64,000 nucleotides of DNA from Albirhodobacter sp048262715 (lineage in GTDB: Bacteria; Pseudomonadota; Alphaproteobacteria; Rhodobacterales; Rhodobacteraceae), in the NCBI GenBank assembly GCA_048262715.1, contig JBLXEV010000009.1:138030-202029 (forward strand). The letters are read 5' to 3'. The translations under genes and the position numbers were made by a program. Shown one piece after another: positions 8,098 to 17,712 of the stretch (position 1 is the first letter of the stretch; every line of letters starts with the position of its first letter). The notes under the pieces are model-generated. The model was not told the DNA's origin and did not search any database. It saw only the letters and a list, made by a program, of their open reading frames with translations.

Positions 8098-9909
8098 TCA
8101 GCTATCGCTGGTCTCGTCCTCTTTGGTGAATTTCGGGCGGAACGGCCGCAGGATGAAATCGGGCACATGCTCGCCCATCCCGACGACGCCACGGCCACCA
8201 TTGTCACGGCCGCCATGATCACGGCCCCCATTATCACGACCATTGCCGCGACGGTTGTTGTAATCGCGGTTGCCGTCACGCGAGTTGTTGTCACGCGAAT
8301 TACGATCCGCATCGCGGGTGTTGCGATCCGAGCGCTCCTCACGCGGTGCGCGCGCAGGTTGCTCTTGCGCGGGCGCGTCTTGCGACACCTCTTGCACGGA
8401 GCTCTGCGCGGCGGCGGCAGCTTGCGGCGCGGCCGTTTGCGCGGTCTCCGAACCCGCATCCGCTTGCACGTCTTTTTGTGCGTCAGATTTGCGCGGGCTG
8501 CGGCTGCGGCGGGCGCGGGCCGGGCGCGGGGACTCGGTGGCCTCGCCTTGCGCGGCTTCGGTCACATTCGCCTGCGTCGCGGTACCGTCAACGGCCTCAA
8601 CCTCTGCGCCATCGGTTTGGTCGCTGGTCTCGTCGCGGCGATTGCGCGAGCGCCCGCCACGGGTGCGCGACCGGCCCTCGGACCGCTCGCCCGATTTCGG
8701 ACGCTCTTCCGCATCGTCGCGCGGGCTGCGCGCGGGGGCAGGGCGTTCCAGCGTGGAGAAGCCCTCGGGCAATTCGCCGCGCGGGATTTCCTGCTTCACG
8801 AGGCTCTCGATGGCCGCGAGATATTTCGCATCCGCAGGCGTCGACAGGGTGAAGGCAGCGCCCTTGCGGCCCGCGCGACCCGTGCGGCCGATCCGGTGGA
8901 CATAATCCTCGGCATGGCTCGGCACATCGAAGTTGAACACATGGCTGACGGCGGGCACATCGAGGCCGCGCGCCGCGACATCGGAGGCCACAAGGATCCG
9001 CAGCTTGCCTTCGCGGAACCCGTCGAGGGTGCGCGTGCGTTGGCTTTGATCGAGATCGCCGTGGATCGGCGCGGCATCATAACCATGCGATTTCAAGGAT
9101 TTGGAAACCATATCTACATCAAGCTTGCGATTGCAGAAGATGATCGCATTGGTGCAGGCATCGCCCTCTTGCTCGATCAGCGCGCGCAGCAGATCGCGCT
9201 TTTGCTTCGCGGCGGTATCGCGGCGCGTTGCGGTCAGCTCGATCAAGCGTTGGGTGATATTCTCCGAGGTGGTTGCTTGGCGCGCCACTTCAATCCGCGC
9301 AGGCGCGTGGAGGAACGTATTTGTGATCCGCTCGATTTCCGGCGCCATCGTGGCCGAGAAGAACAGCGTCTGGCGGGTGAAGGGCGTCATCTGGAAGATG
9401 CGCTCGATATCGGGGATGAAGCCCATGTCGAGCATCCGGTCGGCCTCATCGACGACCATAATCTGCACACCCGTGAGCAGCAATTTGCCACGCTCGAAAT
9501 GATCGAGCAGACGGCCCGGCGTCGCAATCAGCACGTCAACACCGCGGTCGATCAGCTTGTCTTGCTCGCCAAACGATACGCCGCCGATCAGCAGCGCTTT
9601 GGTCAGCTTGGTATTCTTCGCGTAAATGTCGAAATTCTCGGCCACTTGAGCTGCGAGTTCGCGCGTGGGGCACAGCACCAGCGAGCGCGGCATCCGTGCG
9701 CGGGCGCGGCCACGGGCGAGAAGGGTGATCATCGGCAGGGTGAAGGAAGCGGTCTTGCCGGTGCCGGTCTGGGCGATTCCCAGAACGTCTTTTCCTTCAA
9801 GTGCGGGCGGGATCGCGCCAGCTTGAATCGGGGTCGGGGTTTCATAGCCCGCCTCGGCGATGGCCGAGAGAACCTTGGGATTAAGGTTAAGGTCGGAAAA
9901 CTTGATCAT
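8098..9909 (-). CDS. DEAD-box RNA helicase, RhlE-like
   Basis: ATP-dependent RNA helicase of about 603 residues. Q motif GYETPTPIQ (21-29), Walker A AQTGTGKT (46-53), PTREL (82-86), TPGR (131-134), DEAD (155-158) and SAT (186-188) are followed by the second RecA domain with ARGLDVPAVSHVFNFDVP and HRIGRTGRAG. After about residue 380 the protein becomes charged and Ala/Arg-rich, and it ends in Asn/Arg/Asp/Gly repeats (RDNGGRDHGGRDNGG), a likely RNA-binding disordered tail. The start is set at the ATG with an AAGGAC ribosome binding site immediately before MIKFSDLNLN; the longer frame adds an unrelated leader. Motif order fits RhlE, but RhlB/DbpA-type roles cannot be excluded. Confidence 0.93.
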   Translation of the reverse strand: MIKFSDLNLNPKVLSAIAEAGYETPTPIQAGAIPPALEGKDVLGIAQTGTGKTASFTLPMITLLARGRARARMPRSLVLCPTRELAAQVAENFDIYAKNTKLTKALLIGGVSFGEQDKLIDRGVDVLIATPGRLLDHFERGKLLLTGVQIMVVDEADRMLDMGFIPDIERIFQMTPFTRQTLFFSATMAPEIERITNTFLHAPARIEVARQATTSENITQRLIELTATRRDTAAKQKRDLLRALIEQEGDACTNAIIFCNRKLDVDMVSKSLKSHGYDAAPIHGDLDQSQRTRTLDGFREGKLRILVASDVAARGLDVPAVSHVFNFDVPSHAEDYVHRIGRTGRAGRKGAAFTLSTPADAKYLAAIESLVKQEIPRGELPEGFSTLERPAPARSPRDDAEERPKSGERSEGRSRTRGGRSRNRRDETSDQTDGAEVEAVDGTATQANVTEAAQGEATESPRPARARRSRSPRKSDAQKDVQADAGSETAQTAAPQAAAAAQSSVQEVSQDAPAQEQPARAPREERSDRNTRDADRNSRDNNSRDGNRDYNNRRGNGRDNGGRDHGGRDNGGRGVVGMGEHVPDFILRPFRPKFTKEDETSDS

Positions 9910-10158
9910 ATGCGTCCTTGGTTGCGCGGAAAGGTCCGGTCTCGGACTGCGCGAAATGGGGGGACGCAATGCTTCGGGCGTCCCGGGCAAAGCCGCCGGG
10001 TTGCGGCTGCTCTTCCCCTAATGCAAATATGCGCAAAGGTCAATCTTGGCGCGTCCTTTGGGGCAAAACAGCGCGATTTTGTGGCTGTGCCCCTGCGGAA
10101 ACCTATGTCAAACGCGGCATGCGGGCTAGCTGTGGTAAGTCTGTGATAGGAGTTCGGG

Positions 10159-11997
10159 ATGAGTGCAGCGGCGGGAATGGCGGGTGGTTTGGGGCCGATT
10201 GTGGCGATGGCGCTGGTGGGCGGCTTGGGCGTCGGGGCGCAATGGGTCGCGTGGCGGCTCAGAATGCCTGCGATTGTGCTGATGCTCGCGGCAGGGCTGG
10301 TTGTCGGGCCGATGACGGGGCTGTTCGATCCTGCGCGCGATCTCGGCCCGATTTATAAGCCCCTGATTTCACTGGCCGTTGCGATTATCCTCTTTGAAGG
10401 CGGGATGAGCCTTGATCTGCACCGTCTGGGCGATGCCAAGCGCGGGGTGCGCCGTCTTGTGCTGATTGGCGCGCCGCTGGGTTGGTTGCTCTCGACCTTG
10501 ACGCTCGCCTATGGCGCGGGGCTGTCATGGCCTGCAGCGGCGGTCTTCGGCGGGATCATGATCGTCACGGGGCCGACGGTGATCGCGCCCTTGCTGCGCT
10601 CGGCGCGGCTGTCCAAACGCCCCGCGCAATTGCTACAATGGGAAGCCATCGTGAACGATCCGATTGGCGCGCTGGCGGCGGTGCTGGCCTATGAGGTCGT
10701 CGTGGTGAGCATGGCGGGCGTGCCTGCGGGCGAGGCGGCGGGGACGCTGATCCTCGGGATCTGTGTCGCGGCCTTGATGGGCTGGGCGGTCGCAGCACTG
10801 CTCGCGCGCAGCTTCCGGCGCGGCTGGGTGCCGGAATATATGAAAGTGCCCGTGCTGTTCGTCAGCATTCTGGGCGTGTTCGCCGCCACCGACAGCCTGT
10901 TGCACGAAAGTGGCCTGTTGGCGGTGACGGTGATGGGGGTGGTGATTGCCAATGCGGATCTGCCCTCGATGACAGAGCTGCGGCGGTTCAAGGAGCACGC
11001 GACGATCCTTCTGGTCTCAGGCGTGTTTATCCTGTTGGCCGCCTCGATGGATTTCGGCCAGATCGCACGGCTCGATTGGCGCGCGGCACTGTTTGTGGCG
11101 GGGGTGGTGTTCATCGCGCGCCCGATCACCGTTCTCGCATCGCTGATCGGCACAAAGCTCCCCTTTAACGAGCGGGCCTTGGTCGCTTTCACGGGGCCGC
11201 GCGGGGTGGTGCTGATCGCGGTCGCGGGCCTGTTTGGTGAGCAACTGTTGGATTTAGGCGTTGAGGATGGCGCGCTTTTGGGGCCGCTGGCCTTTGTTCT
11301 GGTGTTGGCCACCGTGGTGCTGCACGGGTTCACGCTGGCACCCTTCGCGCGGATGTTGGGGCTGGCCGGGCGCTCTCCGGGCTTGCTGATCGTCGGGGGA
11401 TCGCGGTTTACCACGGCGCTGGCGGGCGCGCTGGAGAAGGCCGAGGTGGCGACGCTGATCACCGACCCGAACCACGCGCATCTGATCCGCGCGCGCACCA
11501 GCGGGATTGCCACATGGTACGGCGATATCCTCTCGGAAGCCGCCGAGGATAAGATCGAGCGGATCAGCTTTGGCACCTTGCTCGCCGCGACGGATAACGA
11601 TGCCTATAACACGCTGGTCTGCACCGATCTCGCGCCGGAAATGGGCCGCGAGGCGGTGTGGCAGGTGGTGCGCGAGAAGGAAGACCGCCCGCGCCACTCC
11701 CTGCCGTCGCAGCTTGGCGGGCGGATTTTTGCGGGTGGGCGCAGCATCGAGGCGCTGGATCAGATGATCGCGGAGGGTTGGAGGCTGCGGATCAGCACGC
11801 TGACGGAGGATTACCCGCTGGAGGCATGGCGCGCCGCACGGCCCGATGCGCTGCCCCTGATGCGGATCACGCAGGCAGGCGCGTTGCGGGTGGTGCGCGA
11901 GGCGGCCGAGATGAAGGCCGCAGCGGGCGACCGGATCCTCTCTCTCGTGCCCAAAGGCGAGACTGAGGCGCAAAAGCAGGGCCTCACCAAGCCCTGA
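10159..11997 (+). CDS. CPA1-family cation:proton antiporter with cytosolic nucleotide-binding-like domain
   Basis: 612-residue inner membrane antiporter exchanging Na+ or K+ for protons. About 12 hydrophobic helices fill residues 10-410, with FEGGMSLDL, TGPTVIAPLLR and the ion-binding Asn-Asp in WEAIVNDPIGAL at about residue 165. The C-terminal 200 residues contain an RCK/TrkA-N-like segment starting SPGLLIVGGSRFTTALAGAL, so transport may be gated by a nucleotide. An AGGAG site precedes the ATG. Ion specificity cannot be told from sequence. It stands alone, with a hairpin repeat downstream. Confidence 0.88.
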   Translation: MSAAAGMAGGLGPIVAMALVGGLGVGAQWVAWRLRMPAIVLMLAAGLVVGPMTGLFDPARDLGPIYKPLISLAVAIILFEGGMSLDLHRLGDAKRGVRRLVLIGAPLGWLLSTLTLAYGAGLSWPAAAVFGGIMIVTGPTVIAPLLRSARLSKRPAQLLQWEAIVNDPIGALAAVLAYEVVVVSMAGVPAGEAAGTLILGICVAALMGWAVAALLARSFRRGWVPEYMKVPVLFVSILGVFAATDSLLHESGLLAVTVMGVVIANADLPSMTELRRFKEHATILLVSGVFILLAASMDFGQIARLDWRAALFVAGVVFIARPITVLASLIGTKLPFNERALVAFTGPRGVVLIAVAGLFGEQLLDLGVEDGALLGPLAFVLVLATVVLHGFTLAPFARMLGLAGRSPGLLIVGGSRFTTALAGALEKAEVATLITDPNHAHLIRARTSGIATWYGDILSEAAEDKIERISFGTLLAATDNDAYNTLVCTDLAPEMGREAVWQVVREKEDRPRHSLPSQLGGRIFAGGRSIEALDQMIAEGWRLRISTLTEDYPLEAWRAARPDALPLMRITQAGALRVVREAAEMKAAAGDRILSLVPKGETEAQKQGLTKP

Positions 11998-12076
11998 TCC
12001 GTCCGGTCACGAAACCTCCTGTCGCGGAACCTGCGCGCTGCGCTCAGCGCGGCCCCTACGGCCACTAGTTTCTGTT

Positions 12077-12136
12077 GCTAAAAATATCCCGGGGGGAGGC
12101 GGTTTTGCAAAAACCGCATGGGGGGCAGCGCCCCCC
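12077..12136 (+). repeat. Intergenic hairpin repeat, copy 1 (forward)
   Basis: Core AAATATCCCGGGGG at 12082, then a stem-loop GCGGTTTTGC-AAAAACCGC (12099-12117), then GGGGGGC-AGC-GCCCCCC (12120-12136). It lies between the antiporter and argS. The same three-part element recurs at seven other sites in this window. The rest of the gap up to 12282 is GC-rich and contains short CGCCGCC-type reiterations near 12160-12195. Confidence 0.75.
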
Positions 12137-12282
12137 GCCTTGATGTGGCCCCGCCGTCGCCAGACCCGCCGCCGCCAGACCCGCCGCCGCAAAACACCGC
12201 ACAGCGCGGCCGATCCCCCGCGCGCGCTCCTTGACGCCGCGCGCCCGCTCTGGCAGGGAAAGGGCAACACGAAAGGCTGATT

Positions 12283-14025
12283 ATGAACCTGTTTGCCGAT
12301 ATCCGCGCGCTTGTCGTCGATGCTCTGACCTCACTGGCTGAAACGGGCGTTCTGCCCGCGGGCCTTGATCTCTCGAATGTCACGGTCGAGCCGCCGCGCG
12401 ATCCTTCGCATGGCGATATGGCGACCAATGCTGCGATGGTGCTGGCCAAGCCCGCTGGCCTCAAGCCCCGCGATATTGCGGAGGCGCTGGCTGGGAAGCT
12501 GGCGCTGGATCCGCGCGTGACTTCGGCGGAAGTTGCAGGGCCGGGCTTCCTCAATATGCGCCTTGATCCCGCGATCTGGGCGAATGTGCAGCGCGCGGCA
12601 CTCGCGCAGGGCGCTGATTTTGGCCGCGCCTCTCTTGGCAAAGGCATCAAGGTCAATGTCGAATTCGTCTCCGCCAACCCCACTGGCCCGATGCATGTCG
12701 GACATACGCGGGGCGCGGTGTTTGGGGATGCGCTCGCAGCCCTTCTCGATTTCGCAGGCTATGACGTCACCCGCGAATATTACATCAACGACGGCGGGGC
12801 GCAGGTCGATGTGCTCGCGCGCTCCGCGTTCGAGCGCTACCGCGAGGCTCTGGGCCAAGAGCCGGAGCTGCGCGAGGGCCTCTATCCCGGCGATTACCTG
12901 ATCCCGGTCGGGGAAGCGCTGAAGGAAAAATACGGCGACAGCCTGCTCGATCAGCCCGAAGAGGTCTGGATCGCGGATGTGCGGCTGTTTGCCATCGACG
13001 CGATGATGGAGATGATCCGCGGCGATCTCGCCTCGCTGAATGTTACGATGGATGTGTTCTCCTCGGAGAAAGCGCTCTACGGCACGGGCAAGATCGAGGC
13101 GGCGCTGCAAACCCTCAAGGATCAGGGCCTGATCTATGAGGGCGTGCTGGAAGCCCCCAAAGGCAAGCTGCCCGAGGATTGGGAGGAGCGCGAGCAGACG
13201 CTGTTCCGCTCGACCGAGTTCGGCGATGATGTTGATCGTCCGGTGCAGAAATCCGACGGGGCCTGGACCTATTTCGCCCCCGATATCGCCTATCACTATG
13301 ATAAGATCGAGCGTGGCTTCGATCAGTTGATCGACGTATTCGGCGCGGATCACGGCGGCTATGTCAAGCGGATGAAGGCGGCAGTCTCGGCGCTCTCCAA
13401 CAAGCGTGTGCCGCTTGATATCAAGCTGATCCAGCTCGTAAAACTGTTCAAAAACGGCGAGCCGTTCAAGATGTCCAAGCGGGCGGGGACGTTTGTGACC
13501 CTGCGCGACGTGGTGGAGCAAGCGGGCGCGGATGTCACCCGCTTCCATATGCTGACCCGCAAGAACGATGCGCCGCTCGATTTCGATTTCGCCAAAGTGC
13601 TGGAGCAGTCGAAAGACAACCCCGTCTTCTACGTGCAATACGCCCATGCGCGGGTCTGCTCGGTTTTGCGGAAGGCGGAAGAAGCTGGGATCGATGTCTC
13701 GGATGCGGCGCTCTCTGCGGCCAATCTCGAGGGCAACCTGCACGAGGCAGAGCTGAAACTGGCGCGGCAGATTGCCGAATGGCCGCGTCTGGTCGAGATC
13801 GCCGCGCGCGCCAATGAGCCGCACCGGATCGCCTTCTTCCTCTACGAGATCGCCTCCGATCTGCATTCGCTGTGGAATCGCGGCAATGACGATGTCTCGC
13901 TGCGCTTCTTGCAAGACGATGCCGCCACATCGCAGGCGAAAATCGGCCTTGTGCGTGCAGCGACCGTTGTTATTTCCGCAGGTCTTGCTATCCTTGGCGT
14001 CAAACCGGCTGAAGAGATGCGCTAA
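12283..14025 (+). CDS. argS: Arginyl-tRNA synthetase
   Basis: Class I synthetase that charges tRNA-Arg. The HIGH motif is HVGH in SANPTGPMHVGHTRGA (about residue 138), and the KMSKS motif is KMSKR at about residue 395. The C-terminal anticodon-binding DALR-type domain ends the protein. 580 residues is standard. Only a weak AAGG precedes the ATG. It is followed 72 bases later by a SPOR-domain protein, the usual partner in this group, and probably heads the argS-to-scpB string. Confidence 0.97.
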   Translation: MNLFADIRALVVDALTSLAETGVLPAGLDLSNVTVEPPRDPSHGDMATNAAMVLAKPAGLKPRDIAEALAGKLALDPRVTSAEVAGPGFLNMRLDPAIWANVQRAALAQGADFGRASLGKGIKVNVEFVSANPTGPMHVGHTRGAVFGDALAALLDFAGYDVTREYYINDGGAQVDVLARSAFERYREALGQEPELREGLYPGDYLIPVGEALKEKYGDSLLDQPEEVWIADVRLFAIDAMMEMIRGDLASLNVTMDVFSSEKALYGTGKIEAALQTLKDQGLIYEGVLEAPKGKLPEDWEEREQTLFRSTEFGDDVDRPVQKSDGAWTYFAPDIAYHYDKIERGFDQLIDVFGADHGGYVKRMKAAVSALSNKRVPLDIKLIQLVKLFKNGEPFKMSKRAGTFVTLRDVVEQAGADVTRFHMLTRKNDAPLDFDFAKVLEQSKDNPVFYVQYAHARVCSVLRKAEEAGIDVSDAALSAANLEGNLHEAELKLARQIAEWPRLVEIAARANEPHRIAFFLYEIASDLHSLWNRGNDDVSLRFLQDDAATSQAKIGLVRAATVVISAGLAILGVKPAEEMR

Positions 14026-14097
14026 AGCATTCTAGCCGGGACGACAGGCTGCCGAGCGATCGGCAAATAAGGTCCGGAAAACCGGCAAGAGGCGAGC

Positions 14098-15867
14098 ATG
14101 GCCCATATTCTCTACCGCAACGGTGCAAACCGCAGCGGCGGCTCACATGATGAGACACAGCACCCTCAGTCGCATGAGGGTGCTGATGCATATTCAGAGG
14201 CTGGCCAATCTTATCAGGGCCAATCTTTTGATGATCCTTCGGATCGTCAGCCGCGCGCGCGCACTCAAGATGGCGCGTTCGATATGGGCTATGTCGGCCA
14301 CCAGCGCGGGGGCCTCGGCTACGGCGCTCAATCTGCGGATGCGGATGATGATTTCGGCGGCCAAACGGCGCGTCGGGGCGGGCAGGGGAGGATGCAATAT
14401 GCGCCCACCCAACATCCCGCCGTGCATCAATCGCTGATGGAGGCTGTGCGCGACGAAAACCCCGCCGTGCGGCATTTCATCGATTTGCAGCGCGCTGCAG
14501 AGGCCCGCGCCGCGAAAATTGCCGCCGAGATCGCCGCCGCCGAAGCCGCACGCCGTGCCGCCGAGGAGCAACAGGCCCGTTTCGACGCCGACGCGCGTCT
14601 GACCGCTGCCGCCGCCCATCCCTACGGCGCGGATTATGGCCGCGACACGTATGACGACGGGGCGCCCTATCCGGCGCATGAGGCTTACGGCGATGAGTAT
14701 AACGCGCCCCATGCTTTGGATCCGCGTCTTTTGACAGGGGTGAGCGCCGCACAGCGGAGCGCGCAGAAACGACAGCCCGCCCGCCTGCCCGAAGCACCGC
14801 AGGGGGTTCGCGCAGCGCTTGGGGCCTATATCCCAGCAGGCGGTATGCGCTGGATGATGCAGCGCACGGCTGCGCTGGCGTCGGTAGCGATGTTCATCGG
14901 TTTGGGCGTTTGGGGCTACCAGCTCGCACAGCGGGAAAAAGACGGGCTGCAAGTGATCGCGGCCCCCGCAGGCCCATCGCGCGAGGCCCCGCTCGATCCG
15001 GGCGGCGAATTGGCGCGGCACACGGGGCTTTCGGTGAATTCTGTCGCCGCCATCGGCTCCGCCGCCCCAGGGCCCGATCGCGTGACCCTCGCACCACGCC
15101 CGCTGGAACTGGCGGAAGAAGACGCGCCGATGGCGCAGCTCAAACCCTTGCCCGTGCGCGCAGCCCCTCGGCAAGGGGAGGGCGATCAGCCTATGATGGG
15201 CGGCGAGCGGCTCTTTGATGCCTCGCTCCCCGTTGCCGATTTGCGCGGCGGGGCGAAGCTGGCGACGGGCCTCGTGCCGCCTGCGCCGCTGGAACTGGGC
15301 GAAGACCTGACCCCGCCTGACGCGGAAGATCCGGTTGTGAACGGCGCCACTGCCGAGGATAAAACGGGGGGCGACAATCTCGTCGATTCCGTGGCGGAGG
15401 CGATTGCTGCCAGCGTTGCGGGCACCGCGGTCGATCCACAAATTGCCGATGCGCAACCGACCTTGCCGACCTCTGTGCCGGGGTTGAAAGTGTCCCCGCG
15501 CCCGATCCCACGTCCGGGCGGCGATTTGGTCGCAGAAACGGCAGCGCTGAATGTGGCGAGCACCCTCAACCCTGCGACACCGGAAGCGATTGAAATCGCC
15601 CCCGACTCCCTCGCTTCTGGCACCCGCCTTGTGCAGATCGGCGCGCATGACAGCGCGGATCAGGCCCGCGCCGAATGGGACCGCGTGACGGAGCGTTTCG
15701 GCGCGCTGATGGAGGGCAAACGCCGCGTGATCCAAGAGGCGGTCTCGGGGGGGCGCACCTTCTACCGTCTGCGTGTCGAAGGCTTCACCGATGTCGCTGA
15801 CTCGCGCAGGTTCTGTGCGGCGCTTGTGGCGGAACGCACCAATTGCATTCCCGCGCAGGTGCGCTGA
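14098..15867 (+). CDS. SPOR domain-containing membrane protein
   Basis: 589-residue bitopic envelope protein. About 255 residues of low-complexity Gln/Asp/Ala-rich cytosolic sequence precede a single membrane helix (ALASVAMFIGLGVWGYQLA, about 259-277). A long proline/alanine-rich periplasmic linker ends in a SPOR domain (GTRLVQIGAHDSADQARAEW through RFCAALVAERTNCIP, about 503-589). SPOR domains bind septal peptidoglycan lacking stem peptides, so a role at the division site is inferred. The stop codon overlaps the nagZ start by one base, tying it to wall recycling. Confidence 0.88.
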   Translation: MAHILYRNGANRSGGSHDETQHPQSHEGADAYSEAGQSYQGQSFDDPSDRQPRARTQDGAFDMGYVGHQRGGLGYGAQSADADDDFGGQTARRGGQGRMQYAPTQHPAVHQSLMEAVRDENPAVRHFIDLQRAAEARAAKIAAEIAAAEAARRAAEEQQARFDADARLTAAAAHPYGADYGRDTYDDGAPYPAHEAYGDEYNAPHALDPRLLTGVSAAQRSAQKRQPARLPEAPQGVRAALGAYIPAGGMRWMMQRTAALASVAMFIGLGVWGYQLAQREKDGLQVIAAPAGPSREAPLDPGGELARHTGLSVNSVAAIGSAAPGPDRVTLAPRPLELAEEDAPMAQLKPLPVRAAPRQGEGDQPMMGGERLFDASLPVADLRGGAKLATGLVPPAPLELGEDLTPPDAEDPVVNGATAEDKTGGDNLVDSVAEAIAASVAGTAVDPQIADAQPTLPTSVPGLKVSPRPIPRPGGDLVAETAALNVASTLNPATPEAIEIAPDSLASGTRLVQIGAHDSADQARAEWDRVTERFGALMEGKRRVIQEAVSGGRTFYRLRVEGFTDVADSRRFCAALVAERTNCIPAQVR

Positions 15868-16871
15868 TGGCGGGGCAATCGGCGGTCATTCTGGGGCTGG
15901 AAGGCCCCGTTCTGGGGCGTGACGAGGCGGCGTTTTTCTGCGCGGCCAACCCCTACGGCTTTATTCTCTTCGCCCGCAATATCACCGATCCGGTCCAGCT
16001 CACGGCGCTGACGGCTGATCTGCGCGCCTGCGTGGGCGCGGATGTTCCGGTGCTGATCGACCAAGAAGGCGGGCGGGTGCAGCGGATGCGCGCGCCGCAT
16101 TGGCGTGAATGGTTGCCACCGTTGGAACAAGCGGCGCTGGCCAGTGATCCCATCCGCGCGGCATGGCTGCGCGCACGGATCATGGCGGCGGAGCTGCGTG
16201 CTTGCGGCGTGGATGCCAATTGCGCGCCGACCTGCGATATCGCAGGCGCGCTAACCCATCCGTTCCTGCGCAATCGCTGTTGGGGCGAGGATGTCGCAAC
16301 TGTCACCCCTCAGGCCCGCGCCACGATGGACGGGTTCTTGGCGGGGGGCGTGCTGCCGATTGTCAAACATATGCCTGGCCATGGCCGCGCGACCAATGAC
16401 AGCCACCATGATTTGCCCACCGTCACCGCCAGCGCCGATGATCTGCGCGCGCAGGATTTCGCCGTGTTCAAGGCGTTAAGCGATGCACCGATGGGGATGA
16501 CGGCCCATATCCGCTTTACCGAGTTTGACGAGGCCCCCGCCACCCAAAGCGCTGCGATGATTGACCTGATCCGCAAGGAGATCGGCTTTAACGGGCTGTT
16601 GATGACGGATGATATCGCGATGCAGGCGCTGGCGGGCAGCATTGCTGAGCGCTCCTCCCTTGCGATCAAAGCGGGCTGCGATGTTGTGTTGCATTGCAAC
16701 GGGATGCGGGCCGAGGCGGAGGCCGCCGTCGAAGCATCCGGCGCGCTCACCGGCGCGGCGCTGACGCGTGCCGAGGCGGCGCTGACTGCGCGCTGCACCC
16801 CCGCAGCCATTGACATAGACGCCTTGGATGCCGAGTTTAGATCGGTGCTAGGGCAGGGGTTGCATGGCTGA
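15867..16871 (+). CDS. nagZ: Beta-N-acetylhexosaminidase (NagZ)
   Basis: Family 3 glycoside hydrolase that removes N-acetylglucosamine from anhydro-muropeptides during peptidoglycan recycling in the cytosol. The signature KHMPGHGRATNDSHHDLP (about 166-183) carries the catalytic Asp/His dyad, and LLMTDDIAMQAL carries the nucleophilic aspartate. At 334 residues it is of normal length. The ATG at 15867 overlaps the upstream stop; an ATG 24 bases earlier lies in the upstream gene and adds a non-conserved leader. Its last eight bases overlap scpA. Confidence 0.95.
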   Translation: MAGQSAVILGLEGPVLGRDEAAFFCAANPYGFILFARNITDPVQLTALTADLRACVGADVPVLIDQEGGRVQRMRAPHWREWLPPLEQAALASDPIRAAWLRARIMAAELRACGVDANCAPTCDIAGALTHPFLRNRCWGEDVATVTPQARATMDGFLAGGVLPIVKHMPGHGRATNDSHHDLPTVTASADDLRAQDFAVFKALSDAPMGMTAHIRFTEFDEAPATQSAAMIDLIRKEIGFNGLLMTDDIAMQALAGSIAERSSLAIKAGCDVVLHCNGMRAEAEAAVEASGALTGAALTRAEAALTARCTPAAIDIDALDAEFRSVLGQGLHG

Positions 16872-17712
16872 GCAGAGCCTCTTCGAGACGGCGGGGGCGG
16901 GAACAGTCGAGGATCGGCTGAAATCCGAAGCGCTGATCGTGGATGTCGACGGGTTCGAGGGCCCGCTCGACCTTCTTTTGACGCTCTCGCGCACGCAAAA
17001 GGTCGATCTGCGGCGGATCTCGGTGTTGAACCTGGCCGAGCAATATCTCGCCTTTGTCGAGCGCGCCGAGGCGCTGCGGCTTGAGCTGGCCGCCGATTAT
17101 CTGGTGATGGCAGCATGGCTTGCCTTCCTCAAATCCCGCCTGTTGCTGCCGCCCGAACCCGGTGAGGATGTCTCCGCCGAGGATATGGCAGCACATCTGG
17201 CGTTCCAGTTGGAACGGTTGCAAGCGATGCGCGATTCCGCGGCGCGGCTGATGGGGCGCGATCGTCTGGGCCGCGATTTCTTCGCGCGCGGTGAGAGCGA
17301 GGAGGTCGCCAAGGTCAAGAAGGTGACCTATGCGGCGAGCTTGCTGGACCTGATGCAGGCCTATGCGCGGATCCGCACCCGCGATGAATTCCGCCCCTAT
17401 GCGTTTGACCGCAAAGATGTTTTCACCATGGAAGAGGCGCTGGAGCGGCTGCGCGGGATGATTGGCTATGTCGGCGATTGGTCCGATCTGGTGAGCTTCC
17501 TGCCCGATGGCTGGGGCGGGGATCCGGTGCGCCGCCGCTCCGCCACCGCCGCGACCTTTGCCGCCTCGCTCGAGATGGTGAAACAGGGCCAGCTGGAACT
17601 GCGCCAACGCGAGACCTTCGCGCCGATCTCGATCCGCCAGCGCTCCGAGGGCCGCCCGAGCACCTATGACAGCCCCTTGGCACAGCTGCCGAGAAGGACA
17701 GAAGATGAGTGA
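16864..17712 (+). CDS. scpA: Segregation and condensation protein A (kleisin)
   Basis: Kleisin subunit of the SMC-ScpAB condensin that organises the chromosome. The N-terminal SMC-binding segment VDGFEGPLDLLLTLSRTQKVDL is typical, followed by LADYLVMAAWLAFLKSRLLLP-like sequence. 282 residues is usual. It overlaps nagZ by 8 bases and scpB by 8 bases, so the three are translationally coupled. Confidence 0.95.
   Translation: MAEQSLFETAGAGTVEDRLKSEALIVDVDGFEGPLDLLLTLSRTQKVDLRRISVLNLAEQYLAFVERAEALRLELAADYLVMAAWLAFLKSRLLLPPEPGEDVSAEDMAAHLAFQLERLQAMRDSAARLMGRDRLGRDFFARGESEEVAKVKKVTYAASLLDLMQAYARIRTRDEFRPYAFDRKDVFTMEEALERLRGMIGYVGDWSDLVSFLPDGWGGDPVRRRSATAATFAASLEMVKQGQLELRQRETFAPISIRQRSEGRPSTYDSPLAQLPRRTEDE

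Noticed and set aside
8214..8340. Repeated GGNCACGACC-like units that might look like a small repeat array
   Set aside because: They encode the Arg/Asn/Asp/Gly tail of the helicase in frame; unit spacing is short and irregular, so this is not a CRISPR array.
8017..10146. 709-codon open frame on the plus strand
   Set aside because: Antisense to the DEAD-box helicase, low-complexity translation and no ribosome binding site.
12150..12200. CCCGCCGCCGCCAGA reiteration
   Set aside because: Short GC-rich reiteration of two to three units in a gap; too small to call a functional repeat.
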